DNA of 64,000 nt from Brevibacterium sediminis (GTDB lineage: Bacteria; Actinomycetota; Actinomycetes; Actinomycetales; Brevibacteriaceae): NCBI RefSeq assembly GCF_013623905.1, contig NZ_JABKDD010000016.1, positions 1 to 64,000 of the forward strand. The letters run 5' to 3'. A program made the translations under genes and the position numbers. Under the pieces are notes generated by a model. The model had not been told where the DNA came from and searched no databases. It saw only the letters and a program-made list of their open reading frames with translations. Below are positions 18,123-27,129 of the stretch, piece after piece (the first letter of the stretch is position 1; every line of letters starts with the position of its first letter).

Positions 18123-18419
18123 TCAGTTCGACGAGCCGTCCCGGAGCTGACCCCAGCCGAACTCGGTCTCCGATATTTCATCTCGAAGATCTTCGAAGAA
18201 TCGATCTCGCGCCTCATCCATGTTTTCGTACATATAGGAATCTGAAACGATGACGCTGAGAGTCTCTCCGCATGCCTGAATAGACGCTACGAATCGATCG
18301 AGCCTAGACCCCTCAGATTCGATAGTAAGTTGTTCGAATTCGGCATCAGTAAGCAGCTTCTGAATCGCTGGAATTACTATGTATTCGATCCTGCCGTTCA
18401 GTTCCGTGCTGATGTCCAA
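18123..18419 (-). CDS. Small hypothetical protein, possibly immunity-like or a remnant
   Basis: A 98-codon frame with a TTG start, less GC-rich than its neighbours. The open frame runs further upstream for about 24 codons without an ATG or GTG, so it may be a C-terminal remnant of a longer gene. The end of the product (SETEFGWGQLR) recalls short hypothetical or immunity-type proteins that end in FGWGQLR, but I cannot name the family. It is convergent with recQ, with 2 bp between stops. The following 18420-18612 is AT-richer and holds no gene I recognise. Confidence 0.45.
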   Translation of the reverse strand: MDISTELNGRIEYIVIPAIQKLLTDAEFEQLTIESEGSRLDRFVASIQACGETLSVIVSDSYMYENMDEARDRFFEDLRDEISETEFGWGQLRDGSSN

Positions 18420-18612
18420 ATGGATCCGCTCTCTTTGACTTCCAGTCGTGCGACGCTCTCGGCCGTCGGCTTGTTGGTTTCGAGCTTAAACGTCGGCGAA
18501 TGAAGATGCCATAAATACAGAGACTGTCGCGATGTTCATTCTGAGACTATTCAGCGACCGCATGATTTCAAAGCTCACCATCAAGCGTGCTGGATGACTT
18601 ACAGCGGTAGCT

Positions 18613-19098
18613 CTAACTCCTCTGCAGGTCTCTGACCAGGCGCGGAGTTGACCGGCGGCCGACCTTCACTGTCCACTTCGACCACGGGTAGGAGAGTCGG
18701 ACATGGAAATAGTTGATGTATTCGGCGGCAGCGAACTGCCAGATGACGATGATGAGAACCGCGCTGAGCGAAAAGCCGGGCCAAGCGACGACGATGCCGA
18801 TGAGTGAGGTGAGAAGCACCAGCGGATTGATGACGCGCAGAAACCGATAGATTCGAGCGACCGGTCTTGGAATCGGGGCCGGCAGATGATGCCGGGCGAT
18901 CAGCCAGTAGATTCCGGCCTGGACGAGGATGAAGAGCAGCGGGGACAGCGCTGCCTATAGCGCTGCTTCGGCTCGATCGGCCGTGACGAAAGCGAGCCGC
19001 GTCGGAACGACAGCGAAGACCGCCGCGGCGACGATCTCCCCGAGCCCCAGGCTGAGGAATCGTCGCCGCAGCGGTGCAAAACGATCGGTGTCAGTCAC
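18613..19098 (-). pseudogene. Small membrane protein gene interrupted by an in-frame amber codon
   Basis: One reading frame runs from a GTG at 19098 to the stop at 18613 (161 codons), with a single TAG at 18957-18955 (codon 48). Both sides read as membrane protein: LGEIVAAAVFAVVPTRLAFVT before the stop, LFILVQAGIYWLIARHHLPAP and the conserved-looking FAAAEYINYFHVRLSYPW after it. No frame change is needed to join them, so one base substitution would explain the break. The family is a four-helix hypothetical protein I cannot name. Confidence 0.65.
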
Positions 19099-19167
19099 AG
19101 CCGGATCAGCGACTGCCGAAGGGCAGTCGACCAGAACAGTGCCGGGCCGCCTCGGCGAGGCTGACGG

Positions 19168-19929
19168 TCACAGATTCTGCTGGAGCTGGAACGTCGCGCC
19201 TTCCGGATCGGTGACCGTGACGATGCGTCCGTACGGGGAGTCTTCCGGACCGGCGAGCACCTTGCCGCCGAGCTCGGTCACCTTCGCTGCCGCAGCATCG
19301 GCGTCTTCGACGTTGAAGTAGGTGCGCCAATAGGAATTCTGTGCCCATTCGCTGGCGTCACAGATTCCGGCCACGGCATCGTCGCCGTCGCCGTGCGTCG
19401 AGTACGGGAAGCCCTCCATCGGAGTGATGTCGAATGAGAAGACCTTGGCATAGAAATCATTCGCTGCCTGGTAGTTCGTCGTCATGAGTTCGAACCACAC
19501 GGGAGTTCCCGGTGAGAGCGGAGTATCGAAGCCGGAGAACTCGCCGGGCTGCCACATGCCGATGGGCGAACCCGTCGGATCGACGACGACGGCCATCTGG
19601 CCGAGCGGGCCGACGGGCATGGGTCCGACGACGTCCGCAGCACCGGCACCCAACGCTGCCTGGTGGACTCCGGCGATGTTCCCAGTGTGCAGGTAGGTCG
19701 ACCAAGCCGTGGGCATCTCCGGACTCGGGGTGCCGTCCATGTTCATGGCTCGCATGGCGCCGCCGACGTTGCCTCCGTCCTTCGTGATCATGTTGTAGTG
19801 GCCGAAGTCCTCACCCATGTCGGTGAATTCCCAGCCGAAGAGCTGATTGTAGAAGTTCTGGGCGGCCTCGAAGTCCTGGCAGACATAGTCGATCCAGATC
19901 GGCTGGCCTTCGCGGGGGTTGGCAGGCAT
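19168..19929 (-). CDS. Tandem-domain VOC (glyoxalase/bleomycin-resistance fold) protein
   Basis: A 253-residue protein with two vicinal-oxygen-chelate domains, roughly residues 8-120 and 135-250. Each opens with a WIDYVCQDFEAAQNFYNQLFGWEF type motif and ends with a VTDPEGA/VVDPTGSPIGMWQ strand. Several actinobacterial proteins of this form (for example the 27-kDa antigen Cfp30B type) have no known reaction. Metal-ligand residues are not complete in either domain, so enzymatic activity is uncertain. GAGGAG precedes the ATG. Confidence 0.85.
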   Translation of the reverse strand: MPANPREGQPIWIDYVCQDFEAAQNFYNQLFGWEFTDMGEDFGHYNMITKDGGNVGGAMRAMNMDGTPSPEMPTAWSTYLHTGNIAGVHQAALGAGAADVVGPMPVGPLGQMAVVVDPTGSPIGMWQPGEFSGFDTPLSPGTPVWFELMTTNYQAANDFYAKVFSFDITPMEGFPYSTHGDGDDAVAGICDASEWAQNSYWRTYFNVEDADAAAAKVTELGGKVLAGPEDSPYGRIVTVTDPEGATFQLQQNL

Positions 19930-19995
19930 TGCGTCTCCTCTTGTGATGGGTGGAGGTGAGTTGCAGTGAATAGTGCCGACGGCAGGGGGATGACC

Positions 19996-20769
19996 CTACT
20001 GCCAAGCGCGCGTGAAATCCGCGAAGCAGTCGGTCAGCGCCGCCTGCAGAAGCGGACCGAAGGTCACGCGCCCGACCCCGAGCTCAGCGAGCTGTGAGAG
20101 GTCGAGTTCTTCGGGCACCGCGCCCTTGATCGGGTGCGCGGTGACATTGAGCGGCAGAGTGATCTGCGCGAGGATCGACTTGAGTGTGCCCACATCGGGC
20201 AGGCGGACGGGGTAGACGGAGTCCGCGCCGGCGTCGGTGCACAGACGCAGACGTCGAACCACCTCGGCGGTGGGATCCCCGAAGTCGCCGGGATATTTGA
20301 ACACATCTGTCCGGGCGTTGATGACGACGTGGACCCTTTGAGCCTCGGCCGCTTGGCGCAGACTCCAGATGTATTCGGCATGCTCCTCGGGACTGCGCAT
20401 GCTGCCGCGACTGTGCACCGTGTCCTCGATATTCACACCGACCGCTCCGGCCTCGAGGAGACCGGCGACGAGCTCGGGAGCGGGGGTGTCGTATCCGGAT
20501 TCGAGATCCGCGGTGACGGGAACATCCACCGCGGAGGTGATCCGCGAGATACCCTCGAGCGCCTGCTCGAGCGTCATCTGCTCACCGTCGCCGTGGCCGA
20601 GCGAATCGGCGAGTGGGTGCGACCCGACGCTCAGAGCGTTGAAACCGACGTCGACCATCGCACGAGCCGACCAGGCATCCCAGACAGTCGGCAGCACGAG
20701 AGGTTCGTCCTGGTGATGTCCCTGCAGAAGGGTGAAAGCGCGTTCGGCGAGAACCGTGTAATCGACCAT
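19996..20769 (-). CDS. Isocitrate lyase / PEP mutase family protein
   Basis: A 257-residue TIM-barrel enzyme. Family blocks are PTVWDAWSARAMVDVGFNALSVGSH, ADLESGYD near residue 86 (metal-binding acidic residues), GVNIEDT, and VVINARTDVF. The KKCGH catalytic motif of isocitrate and methylisocitrate lyases is missing, so it belongs to the broad group of uncharacterised PEP-mutase-like proteins that may cleave or isomerise 2-oxo acids or phosphonates. The ATG at 20769 is chosen; an upstream ATG adds 11 residues. Confidence 0.82.
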   Translation of the reverse strand: MVDYTVLAERAFTLLQGHHQDEPLVLPTVWDAWSARAMVDVGFNALSVGSHPLADSLGHGDGEQMTLEQALEGISRITSAVDVPVTADLESGYDTPAPELVAGLLEAGAVGVNIEDTVHSRGSMRSPEEHAEYIWSLRQAAEAQRVHVVINARTDVFKYPGDFGDPTAEVVRRLRLCTDAGADSVYPVRLPDVGTLKSILAQITLPLNVTAHPIKGAVPEELDLSQLAELGVGRVTFGPLLQAALTDCFADFTRAWQ

Positions 20770-20892
20770 GGTCAATACTTTTCCACTGTTGTGCCTCGAC
20801 ACGCCAGGGGTCGGACTGGTTCACCAGAAGGTTTCAGGCAGGCGCAGTGATAGCGTGAACAACATCCGATGTCGCCGTACGGAGGAGCAGAG

Positions 20893-21603
20893 GTGGCCGG
20901 TTCGGGCACCATCCGCGTTTCGCCCAAACCCGAGCGGGTATGGGCACTCCTCGCCGTGCTTGCCAGCATGGCCACGATCCTCATCGAGATTCCCGCGGCA
21001 CTGATGTCCGAAGGCGGCTATTCGTTCACTCAGCAGCCCATCAGCCATCTGGGGATGACCGGATGCGGGGACTGGGGAGACGTCGGAACCCCGATCGAGG
21101 TCTGCTCACCGGCCCATCCCTTCGTCAACGGTGTTTCCATCATCGCCGGATCGATGCTCGCGATCATCGCCTTCATCTGGCACGACTGGATCGCCCCGAG
21201 TCGCTGGGGCAGGTGCGGATCCTTCCTACTCGCCGCCGGCGGAATGCTGTTGGCCGGAACCGGGATGGTCCCCGCCGATATCGATCCGACTCTGCATGCT
21301 GTCTTCGGTTTCGGCGGATCCGGAATCCAGAATCTCGGTCTGCTCGCCGCAGGCATCGCCTTGACTCATTGGCCCGAGAAGCGCTGGATCGGTCCCGTCG
21401 AATTCGGCGGGCTCACGCTCGGACTGGGCGCGTTCGGTCTCGCCGGAGCACTGTTCTTGGCTGCTCCCGAGACCTGGAACCTGCCCGTCGGCATCGTCGA
21501 GAGAGCCGCGTCCTACCCGTTCCTCATCTGGTTCATCCTCGCCGGATGGATGCAGCTGCGTGACGCCTCCAGGCGAAAGCGCGAACTCACCTCCGGGCGC
21601 TGA
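20893..21603 (+). CDS. DUF998-family membrane protein
   Basis: A 236-residue protein with six or so hydrophobic segments and the FTQQPISHLGMTGCG and TGMVPADIDPTLHAVFGF blocks typical of DUF998. GGAGGA lies seven bases before a GTG at 20893, which I prefer to the ATG at 20869 that lies upstream of that ribosome binding site. Convergent with the amidase gene, with 4 bp between the stop codons. Function unknown. Confidence 0.8.
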   Translation: MAGSGTIRVSPKPERVWALLAVLASMATILIEIPAALMSEGGYSFTQQPISHLGMTGCGDWGDVGTPIEVCSPAHPFVNGVSIIAGSMLAIIAFIWHDWIAPSRWGRCGSFLLAAGGMLLAGTGMVPADIDPTLHAVFGFGGSGIQNLGLLAAGIALTHWPEKRWIGPVEFGGLTLGLGAFGLAGALFLAAPETWNLPVGIVERAASYPFLIWFILAGWMQLRDASRRKRELTSGR

Positions 21604-21607
21604 CGAT

Positions 21608-23332
21608 CTACAGCCGCGGAGTCCGCGGCGGCACCTGGCGACGGTCGCCGGTCGCCTCGAACGCTGCGGCGATCTCGATGAGCGCAGAATCGTCCCAGCC
21701 TCGTCCGGCGATCGTCAGGCCCACGGGAATCCCGGTATCGGACATGGTGCCCATCGGCACCGTCACCGAGGGAATGCCCAGATGCCTGGGCACGAGGTTG
21801 CCGTTGGCCACCCACGTGCCGTTGCGCCATCCCAGGTCCGCGGAAGCTTCATTGACGTCCATGTCCGATGGTCCCACATCGGCCATCGCCGGGAAGATCA
21901 CCGCATCGAGGCCCCGCTCGTCCATCCATTCCTCGAGGTCGACCCGGCGGGTCTCCTCGAGCCCGCGCACACCGGATTCGAGCTCCGGGATCTCCGTGAC
22001 CGAGGCGTAGCGATTCGTGCGCACCTGCTCCGGGTAGGTTGCGATGTCATCGTCGAACCCGACGTAGCGATCCGGCAGCGCACCGGGTGGGTGGGGGAAG
22101 ATCAAGGCTCCCTCCACCTCGGCGAGGGTGTTCAGTTTGGGGTCGCCGTTCGCGGCGAGGAAGTCATCCCATCCCCACGACGAGAGGTCGTTGATCTCCC
22201 GGTCGAGGTAGGCGGCGGTGACGAGCCCCCGCGTCGCGATCGTCGGCGCACCGGGCCGGTCGCCCTCGTATTTGCTCACGACCGGGAAGTCGGTCTCGAC
22301 GACCTCGGCGCCTGCGGATTCGAGATCGGCTCGCGCCGCCTGCCAGGCCTCGATCACCGAGGCGCGCGTCTCGACTCGCTGTCCCGTGGGCCCGCCGATA
22401 CCGCCGTCCGGGTTCGTCCCGGCCTCGTCATCGGCATTGATGTACATCCGCGGCACGCCGAGGCGTTTGCCGGCCAGCACTGCCTGTGCCGCCGCGACGG
22501 ATTCCGGCAGCAGTGCGGCATAGGAGTCCGGGCGCACCGCGCTCGCCTTCGGGATATCCACCCACGGTTGGACGCGCCAGAAGTCCCCGCGAGTCTGTTC
22601 GTCATCAGCGACGATGACGTCGAGAACCTCCGCCAGATCGGCCATCGTGCGAGTGTGAGGGACGACGACGTCCATCGTGGGCACGAGCGGCCAGTTTCCG
22701 CGCACGCTGATGACCCCGCGCGAGGGTGTGTAGGCGATGAGCGCATTGTGCGACGCCGGTGCACGACCCGATGACCAGGTCTCCTCGCCGAGGCCGAATG
22801 CTGCGAAGCTCGCCGTCGTGGCCGTGCCCGATCCGTTCGAGGAACCGGAGGCGAAGGCGCTGGTCAGCCAGTCGGCGTTGTAGGGGCTTTCGGCCCGACC
22901 ATAGAGTCCGCGCTGCATGCCGCCGTTGGCCATCGGCGGCATGTTCGTCAGGCCCAAGCAGATGGCGCCGCCGGCGCGCAGCCGTTCGATCGTGAACGCA
23001 TCTTTCTGCGCCACGAGGTCGGCGAAGGCCGGAGACCCGGAGGCCACGGTGAGGCCCGCGACCATATAGCTGTCCTTCGCGGTGTACGGAATTCCGTCGA
23101 GGGGGCCGAGAGTCTCACCGGCTGCACGTCGTTCGTCGGAGGCGGCCGCCTCGGCGAGGGCTTGCGGGTTCTTCACGATCACGGAGTTGAGTTTCGTGTC
23201 GGTGTCGGGACCGTCGAACGCGGCGATCCGGTCCTGATAGGCCTCGACGAGCTCCACCGAGGTGGTGCGGCCGTCCTCGAGGGCGACTCGCAGATCGGCG
23301 ATGGACGCTTCGACGACATCGAACTTCGACAT
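21608..23332 (-). CDS. Amidase-signature family hydrolase
   Basis: A 574-residue member of the Ser-cisSer-Lys amidases, which hydrolyse C-N amide bonds. The catalytic lysine is K86 in YTAKDSYM; the cis-serine is probably S165 in the GSSNGSG loop; the nucleophile is probably S188 in LGEETWSSGRAPA. The usual DxGGS oxyanion stretch is TWSS here, a variant seen with SRGVISVRGNWPLVPTMD behind it. This is not the GatA subunit, as gatB and gatC are absent and the signature differs. Substrate unknown. Confidence 0.85.
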   Translation of the reverse strand: MSKFDVVEASIADLRVALEDGRTTSVELVEAYQDRIAAFDGPDTDTKLNSVIVKNPQALAEAAASDERRAAGETLGPLDGIPYTAKDSYMVAGLTVASGSPAFADLVAQKDAFTIERLRAGGAICLGLTNMPPMANGGMQRGLYGRAESPYNADWLTSAFASGSSNGSGTATTASFAAFGLGEETWSSGRAPASHNALIAYTPSRGVISVRGNWPLVPTMDVVVPHTRTMADLAEVLDVIVADDEQTRGDFWRVQPWVDIPKASAVRPDSYAALLPESVAAAQAVLAGKRLGVPRMYINADDEAGTNPDGGIGGPTGQRVETRASVIEAWQAARADLESAGAEVVETDFPVVSKYEGDRPGAPTIATRGLVTAAYLDREINDLSSWGWDDFLAANGDPKLNTLAEVEGALIFPHPPGALPDRYVGFDDDIATYPEQVRTNRYASVTEIPELESGVRGLEETRRVDLEEWMDERGLDAVIFPAMADVGPSDMDVNEASADLGWRNGTWVANGNLVPRHLGIPSVTVPMGTMSDTGIPVGLTIAGRGWDDSALIEIAAAFEATGDRRQVPPRTPRL

Positions 23333-23475
23333 GATCTTCCTCCGGGCACTCGACGGTGCGTGCGCGATGTGGGTGTGTTCCTGCCCAGAGTAGCGCCGAT
23401 TCGCCGAGGATGGGCTGCGGATTTCGTTGTTTGCCGGGCACTGAGAGCGGTATTCGCGGTCTGTACGATCGAGGC

Positions 23476-24099
23476 ATGACGGTCAACGCGATCATTCTCA
23501 CCGGCGGTCGTTCGCGACGCTTCGACGGCGTTCACAAACCCGGCGTCGAGGTTGGCGGACGGTCGACGATCTCCCGGATCCTGCAGAGCATCCGCGGTGC
23601 GGCAGCTGACACCGAGGTGTGGGTGGCCGGACCCGCAGACGGACTCTCGGCGGCGGAGCAGAAAGGGGTCCGCTTCGTTCGGGAAGAACCCGAGTTCGCA
23701 GGCCCTTTGGCCGGGATCGCGGCCGCAGTCGCGGCGATGCCGCCTGAGGCGGACTTTCCGGCCGAGATGGCCGATGTCACCCTTGTCCTGGCCGGGGACA
23801 TGCCGCTGATCACGGCGGGCCACCTCGGTGTGCTCATCTCTGCGTGTCGTGCCACCGGACGTCCGGCCACGGGCGCCGACGATCGGGGAAAGACGCAGTT
23901 CCTCTGCGCGGCCTGGCCGACTCGGCTGCTGCGTGCCCGTCTCACGGAGATCGGCGACCCGACGGATGGGGCGGTGAAGCTGCTCTTCGCGGGACTCGAG
24001 CCGGTCGCGGTCGCTGTGGACCCGGAGGTAGTGAGCGACTTCGACACTGCAGCCGAGCTCGAAGCGATTCGAACCCGGCTCAGCCCTGACGGGCCTTGA
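23476..24099 (+). CDS. MobA-like nucleotidyltransferase
   Basis: A 207-residue protein of the MobA fold, which transfers GMP or CMP to molybdopterin cofactors. [14 protein letters not shown] at residues 7-20 is the NTP-binding loop; LAGDMPLI near residue 99 is the metal-binding DMP motif; DFDTAAEL near the end is conserved in MobA. The gene is short and without other molybdenum genes here, so another nucleotidyltransferase role is possible. No good Shine-Dalgarno is present; a TACGAT box ten bases upstream suggests a leaderless transcript. Its last 20 bp overlap the convergent rpmJ. Confidence 0.78.
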   Translation: MTVNAIILTGGRSRRFDGVHKPGVEVGGRSTISRILQSIRGAAADTEVWVAGPADGLSAAEQKGVRFVREEPEFAGPLAGIAAAVAAMPPEADFPAEMADVTLVLAGDMPLITAGHLGVLISACRATGRPATGADDRGKTQFLCAAWPTRLLRARLTEIGDPTDGAVKLLFAGLEPVAVAVDPEVVSDFDTAAELEAIRTRLSPDGP

Positions 24100-24202
24100 A
24101 TCGAGGATTCTTCTTGTTGATGACGTAGACGCGGCCGCGGCGGCGGACCACCTGCGAACCGGGCAGTGACTTCAGTGAACGCAGCGAACGACGAACCTTC
24201 AT
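24080..24202 (-). CDS. rpmJ: 50S ribosomal protein L36, zinc-independent paralogue
   Basis: A 40-residue protein, [17 protein letters not shown]... ending in [12 protein letters not shown], which is the L36 form without the four zinc-binding cysteines. In actinobacteria such paralogues are made under zinc starvation and replace the zinc-containing form, freeing zinc. AAGGAG precedes the ATG at nine bases. A Zur-box-like palindrome lies 16-37 bp upstream. It overlaps the 3' end of the MobA-like gene on the other strand by 20 bp. Confidence 0.92.
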   Translation of the reverse strand: MKVRRSLRSLKSLPGSQVVRRRGRVYVINKKNPRFKARQG

Positions 24203-24218
24203 GGATGCGACTCCTTAG

Positions 24219-24240
24219 TGAGAATGAGTATCATTAGAGA
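24219..24240. promoter_or_regulatory. Zur box between rpmJ2 and the COG0523 gene
   Basis: TGAGAATGAGTATCATTAGA contains the perfect core AATGA-GTA-TCATT and resembles the known actinobacterial Zur box with alternating AAT/TCATT. It lies between two divergent genes of the zinc-starvation response and could repress both. Confidence 0.75.
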
Positions 24241-24271
24241 TAATACTATGTTCTCCAGCGAAGGGAAGCGA

Positions 24272-25276
24272 ATGCAGGGATCAGACGAACGCGGCCGGAG
24301 TCCCATCGTCGACGGAATCGAAGCGATCGCCGTCGTCGGACTCTGCGCGGCTGAGCGCAGGCGCTATGCGATGGGTCTGGCCAGGGATCGCGGTTTTGTC
24401 TTCGTCCCCGCGGAGCAGACGGAACAGGGCATCGAGGCGATCGACCGCCTCGTCGATCTGCTCGGAATGACATCCGGGGTGCACGGGTTCGTCCTCGAAT
24501 ACGGGGAGGACGCGGATTGTGCGGAGATCATCGGAGCTCTGAGTGCTCCCGACACGCGAGCCGTGCTCACCGACCTCGTCTGCGTGCTCGACCTTGCCTG
24601 CCTGCGCAGCGATCTCGATTCGGAAGCGCGCGCCGGAGCCCTGGTTGCGCAGATCGAATTCGCCTCGACACTTGCTCTGCTGGCGCCCGATGCTGCCGAC
24701 TCGGCCGGGGCCGAGGCGGCCATCGGGCTGATCGCGCACCTGGCACCTGAGGCCGAGCGCTTTCTCCTGCGCGACGGCGCGGTGCATGAGCCGGTGTGCT
24801 GGCAGTTCGGGCACCGACCTCCCGCCGCGGGGTGGACGGCGATACTCAACTCGGAGTTTCGGCCCCCGGCTCGGTCGGGAGGTGTCCGCGCCTGCCGTTT
24901 CGAACAAGCGCGACCCTTCCACCCGCAGCGACTGCAGGCGGTGCTGAGTGCGGCTCTCGGCGAAGGCTGCTGGGGGCGAATCGTCCGTTCGGCCGGCTTC
25001 GCGAAGCTTGCCTCCCGACCCTATGTGACCGCGCATTGGGATCAGGCAGGCACGCTGCTGACGTTCTCACCGCTGACCGCTGATCCGCTGCCCGGTGCAG
25101 AGCTGTTGGCGCTCGGTCAGGATCTCGCCTTCATCGGCTTCGACCTCGACGAGGCGGGGCTGTGTGAAGCGCTCGACCGCGCCGTCCTCACCGATGCTGA
25201 GCTTCTGGCGGGTCCGATGGCCTGGCTGGAGTATCACGACGAGTTCCCCGCATGGGACTCCGCGCACCGCGGATGA
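24272..25276 (+). CDS. Degenerate COG0523 (CobW-like) protein, putative zinc-starvation factor
   Basis: A 334-residue relative of the CobW GTPases. The N-terminus VVGLCAAERRRYAMGL sits where the P-loop should be, but it lacks GxxGxGKT, and there is no CxCC motif, so GTP binding is doubtful. The C-terminal CobW_C domain is well kept: RFEQARPFHPQRL, AGFAKLASRPYVTAHWDQAG and a FIGFDLDEAGLCEALDRAVLTDAEL stretch. Start: AAGGGAAG precedes the ATG at 24272; two upstream in-frame ATGs lie in or next to the Zur box. Divergent from rpmJ2 and probably under Zur. Confidence 0.75.
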   Translation: MQGSDERGRSPIVDGIEAIAVVGLCAAERRRYAMGLARDRGFVFVPAEQTEQGIEAIDRLVDLLGMTSGVHGFVLEYGEDADCAEIIGALSAPDTRAVLTDLVCVLDLACLRSDLDSEARAGALVAQIEFASTLALLAPDAADSAGAEAAIGLIAHLAPEAERFLLRDGAVHEPVCWQFGHRPPAAGWTAILNSEFRPPARSGGVRACRFEQARPFHPQRLQAVLSAALGEGCWGRIVRSAGFAKLASRPYVTAHWDQAGTLLTFSPLTADPLPGAELLALGQDLAFIGFDLDEAGLCEALDRAVLTDAELLAGPMAWLEYHDEFPAWDSAHRG

Positions 25277-25321
25277 CGCCAGCGGTCTTAGTCTGACGCC
25301 GGGGCGGTGCTCCGGTTGCGC

Positions 25322-25723
25322 TCAGCCGGACGCCCGACATTCGGCGCACAGGCCGAAGATCTCGAAGACGTGGTGTGTGATCTCGAAGCCGTTCGATGCC
25401 GCAATCTGACGCATCCAGTCCTCACTCGGCGGGTCGATCTCAACGGCGGTGCCGCAGCGCTCGCAGACGAGATGGTGATGGTGCTCGGTCTGCGCGCAGG
25501 CGCGGAAGAGCTGGGTCTCGGCGATGGTGATCGTATCGGCGTCGCCGCCGCGTGCAAGCGCATTGAGCTGCCGGTAGACGGTGGCGAGGCCGACGCTGGC
25601 CCCTTCGTCTTCGAGGCGGCGGTGGAGCTGTTTGGCGGAGACGAAGCGGGTCTCGGTCTCAAGGGCAGAGCGGATGAGTGCCTTCTGTGCGGTGCTGCGC
25701 GTCTTCTTCTGCGGAGCTGCCAT
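25322..25723 (-). CDS. zur: Fur-family regulator, probably Zur
   Basis: A 133-residue Fur-type repressor. The winged helix covers residues 8-75 (VSAKQLHRRLEDEGASVGLATVYRQLNAL); HHHHLVCERCG and FGLCAEC give the two cysteine pairs of the structural zinc site. Placement among rpmJ2 and two COG0523 genes with Zur-box-like palindromes points to zinc rather than iron as the ligand. GGAGGA precedes the ATG. It converges on the degenerate COG0523 gene and is divergent from the intact one. Confidence 0.85.
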   Translation of the reverse strand: MAAPQKKTRSTAQKALIRSALETETRFVSAKQLHRRLEDEGASVGLATVYRQLNALARGGDADTITIAETQLFRACAQTEHHHHLVCERCGTAVEIDPPSEDWMRQIAASNGFEITHHVFEIFGLCAECRASG

Positions 25724-25805
25724 GGGAGTCCTCCCTTATCGTCACTGTCGAACTCATCGTCGACGTCACAGGGGCATATGCATGAACGCGCATATGCGAG
25801 AGAAA

Positions 25806-25826
25806 TAATGAAACACGTTACCATTA
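25806..25826. promoter_or_regulatory. Possible Zur box upstream of the second COG0523 gene
   Basis: TAATG at 25806-25810 and CATTA at 25822-25826 frame an imperfect palindrome (TAATGAAAC and TTACCATTA arms). It is weaker than the site at 24219 but lies in the divergent region between zur and the COG0523 GTPase gene. Confidence 0.4.
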
Positions 25827-25950
25827 ACGGGCGGTTCACCCACACCTCTACGATTGACCCCGTACCGAGAACGGGGCCCGCGCGCACAGCGGAACCCGCG
25901 CTGTCGAGCCACCGAGCACGAAAAGCGAGCACGACCACCGAGGAGGCGCA

Positions 25951-27129
25951 ATGAGCGGCCCCACCCGCAGACCGGCGATCCCGGTCATCCTGCTCACCGG
26001 CTACCTCGGTGCCGGAAAGACGAGCCTGCTCAACCACCTCCTGCGCCACCCTGACGCCCGCATCGGCGTCATCGTCAACGACTTCGGCGACCTCAACATC
26101 GACGCCGGACTCGTCGTCGGCCAGGTCGACGAACCGCTGTCGATCTCGGGCGGATGCGTGTGCTGCCTGACCGATGACTCCGAACTCGAAGACGCGCTCG
26201 TGGCGATGACGAACCCCAAGCTGCGCCTCGACGCAATCATCGTCGAGGCCAGCGGATTCGCCGAGCCCCTGACCCTGGCCCGCATGATCACGCGCATGGG
26301 CCACCACCGATTCCACCTCGGCGGGGTCATCGACGTCGTCGACGCCACCATGTACTTCGACACCATCGATACCTCGAGCCTGCCGCCCCTGCGCTTCGCC
26401 GCGACGACATTGGTGCTGGTCAACAAGCTCGACCAGGTGCCCGCCGTCGACCGTGAGAACACGGTCGAGGCCGTGCGCGCCCGCGTCCACGAACGCAATC
26501 CGCGCGTCATCGTCATCGGCACCCACCACGCTCGCCTCGACCCCACTCTCATCTTCGACCCGGGCGAAGGAGAGCAGGATCCTCGCCGAAGCGGCTCCGA
26601 CGACGGTGACAACCCGATTCAACCTGAGCTGCCGATCCGGGAACTGCTGCGTCAGGCCTACGCCGAGGCGGCAGCCGACGAGCTCGGTGACGACGAGGCC
26701 GACGCGGAATCCCTGCCGCATCGACATGCCCAGTCGGTGACCGTCACCGGCAGCGGTCCTGTCGATCCGGATGCGGTGATGGATTTCGTCGAAGACCTCC
26801 CGCCCGGGGTGTACCGCGTGAAGGGCACCGTGCTCGCGGCTGTGGGATCTCGCAGGCGCAGCTTCGATGTGCAGGCTGTGGGTCCGAACGTCTACGTCGC
26901 CGAGGCGCCCCGACCTGTCCCGAAGACGCCGTCCTTAAGCGCGGGGAATGGTGATCGGCCGGATGCCGACAGCGTCCTCGTCGCCATCGGAGAGGACTTC
27001 GACACCGAGGCGGCCGAAGCCACTCTGACCGCCGCCCTCAACAGCGACGCCGCCGGAGGCCTGGATGTCGCGGCATCAGGCAGTGACCGTTCCGAACGCC
27101 TCCTCCACCACGTCCGCCTCCACACCTAA
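25951..27129 (+). CDS. COG0523 (CobW/ZigA-type) GTPase, putative zinc metallochaperone
   Basis: A 392-residue G3E-family GTPase. GYLGAGKT at residues 17-24 is the P-loop, CVCC at 69-72 the metal-binding CxCC motif, and VNKLDQ near 155 the guanine-specificity motif. The C-terminal CobW_C domain is interrupted by acidic and His-containing stretches (SLPHRHAQS), usual in metal chaperones. GAGGAGG lies upstream of the ATG. Such proteins deliver zinc to target enzymes during starvation; the adjacent zur gene supports this. The hairpin at 27129-27192 begins at its stop codon. Confidence 0.88.
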   Translation: MSGPTRRPAIPVILLTGYLGAGKTSLLNHLLRHPDARIGVIVNDFGDLNIDAGLVVGQVDEPLSISGGCVCCLTDDSELEDALVAMTNPKLRLDAIIVEASGFAEPLTLARMITRMGHHRFHLGGVIDVVDATMYFDTIDTSSLPPLRFAATTLVLVNKLDQVPAVDRENTVEAVRARVHERNPRVIVIGTHHARLDPTLIFDPGEGEQDPRRSGSDDGDNPIQPELPIRELLRQAYAEAAADELGDDEADAESLPHRHAQSVTVTGSGPVDPDAVMDFVEDLPPGVYRVKGTVLAAVGSRRRSFDVQAVGPNVYVAEAPRPVPKTPSLSAGNGDRPDADSVLVAIGEDFDTEAAEATLTAALNSDAAGGLDVAASGSDRSERLLHHVRLHT

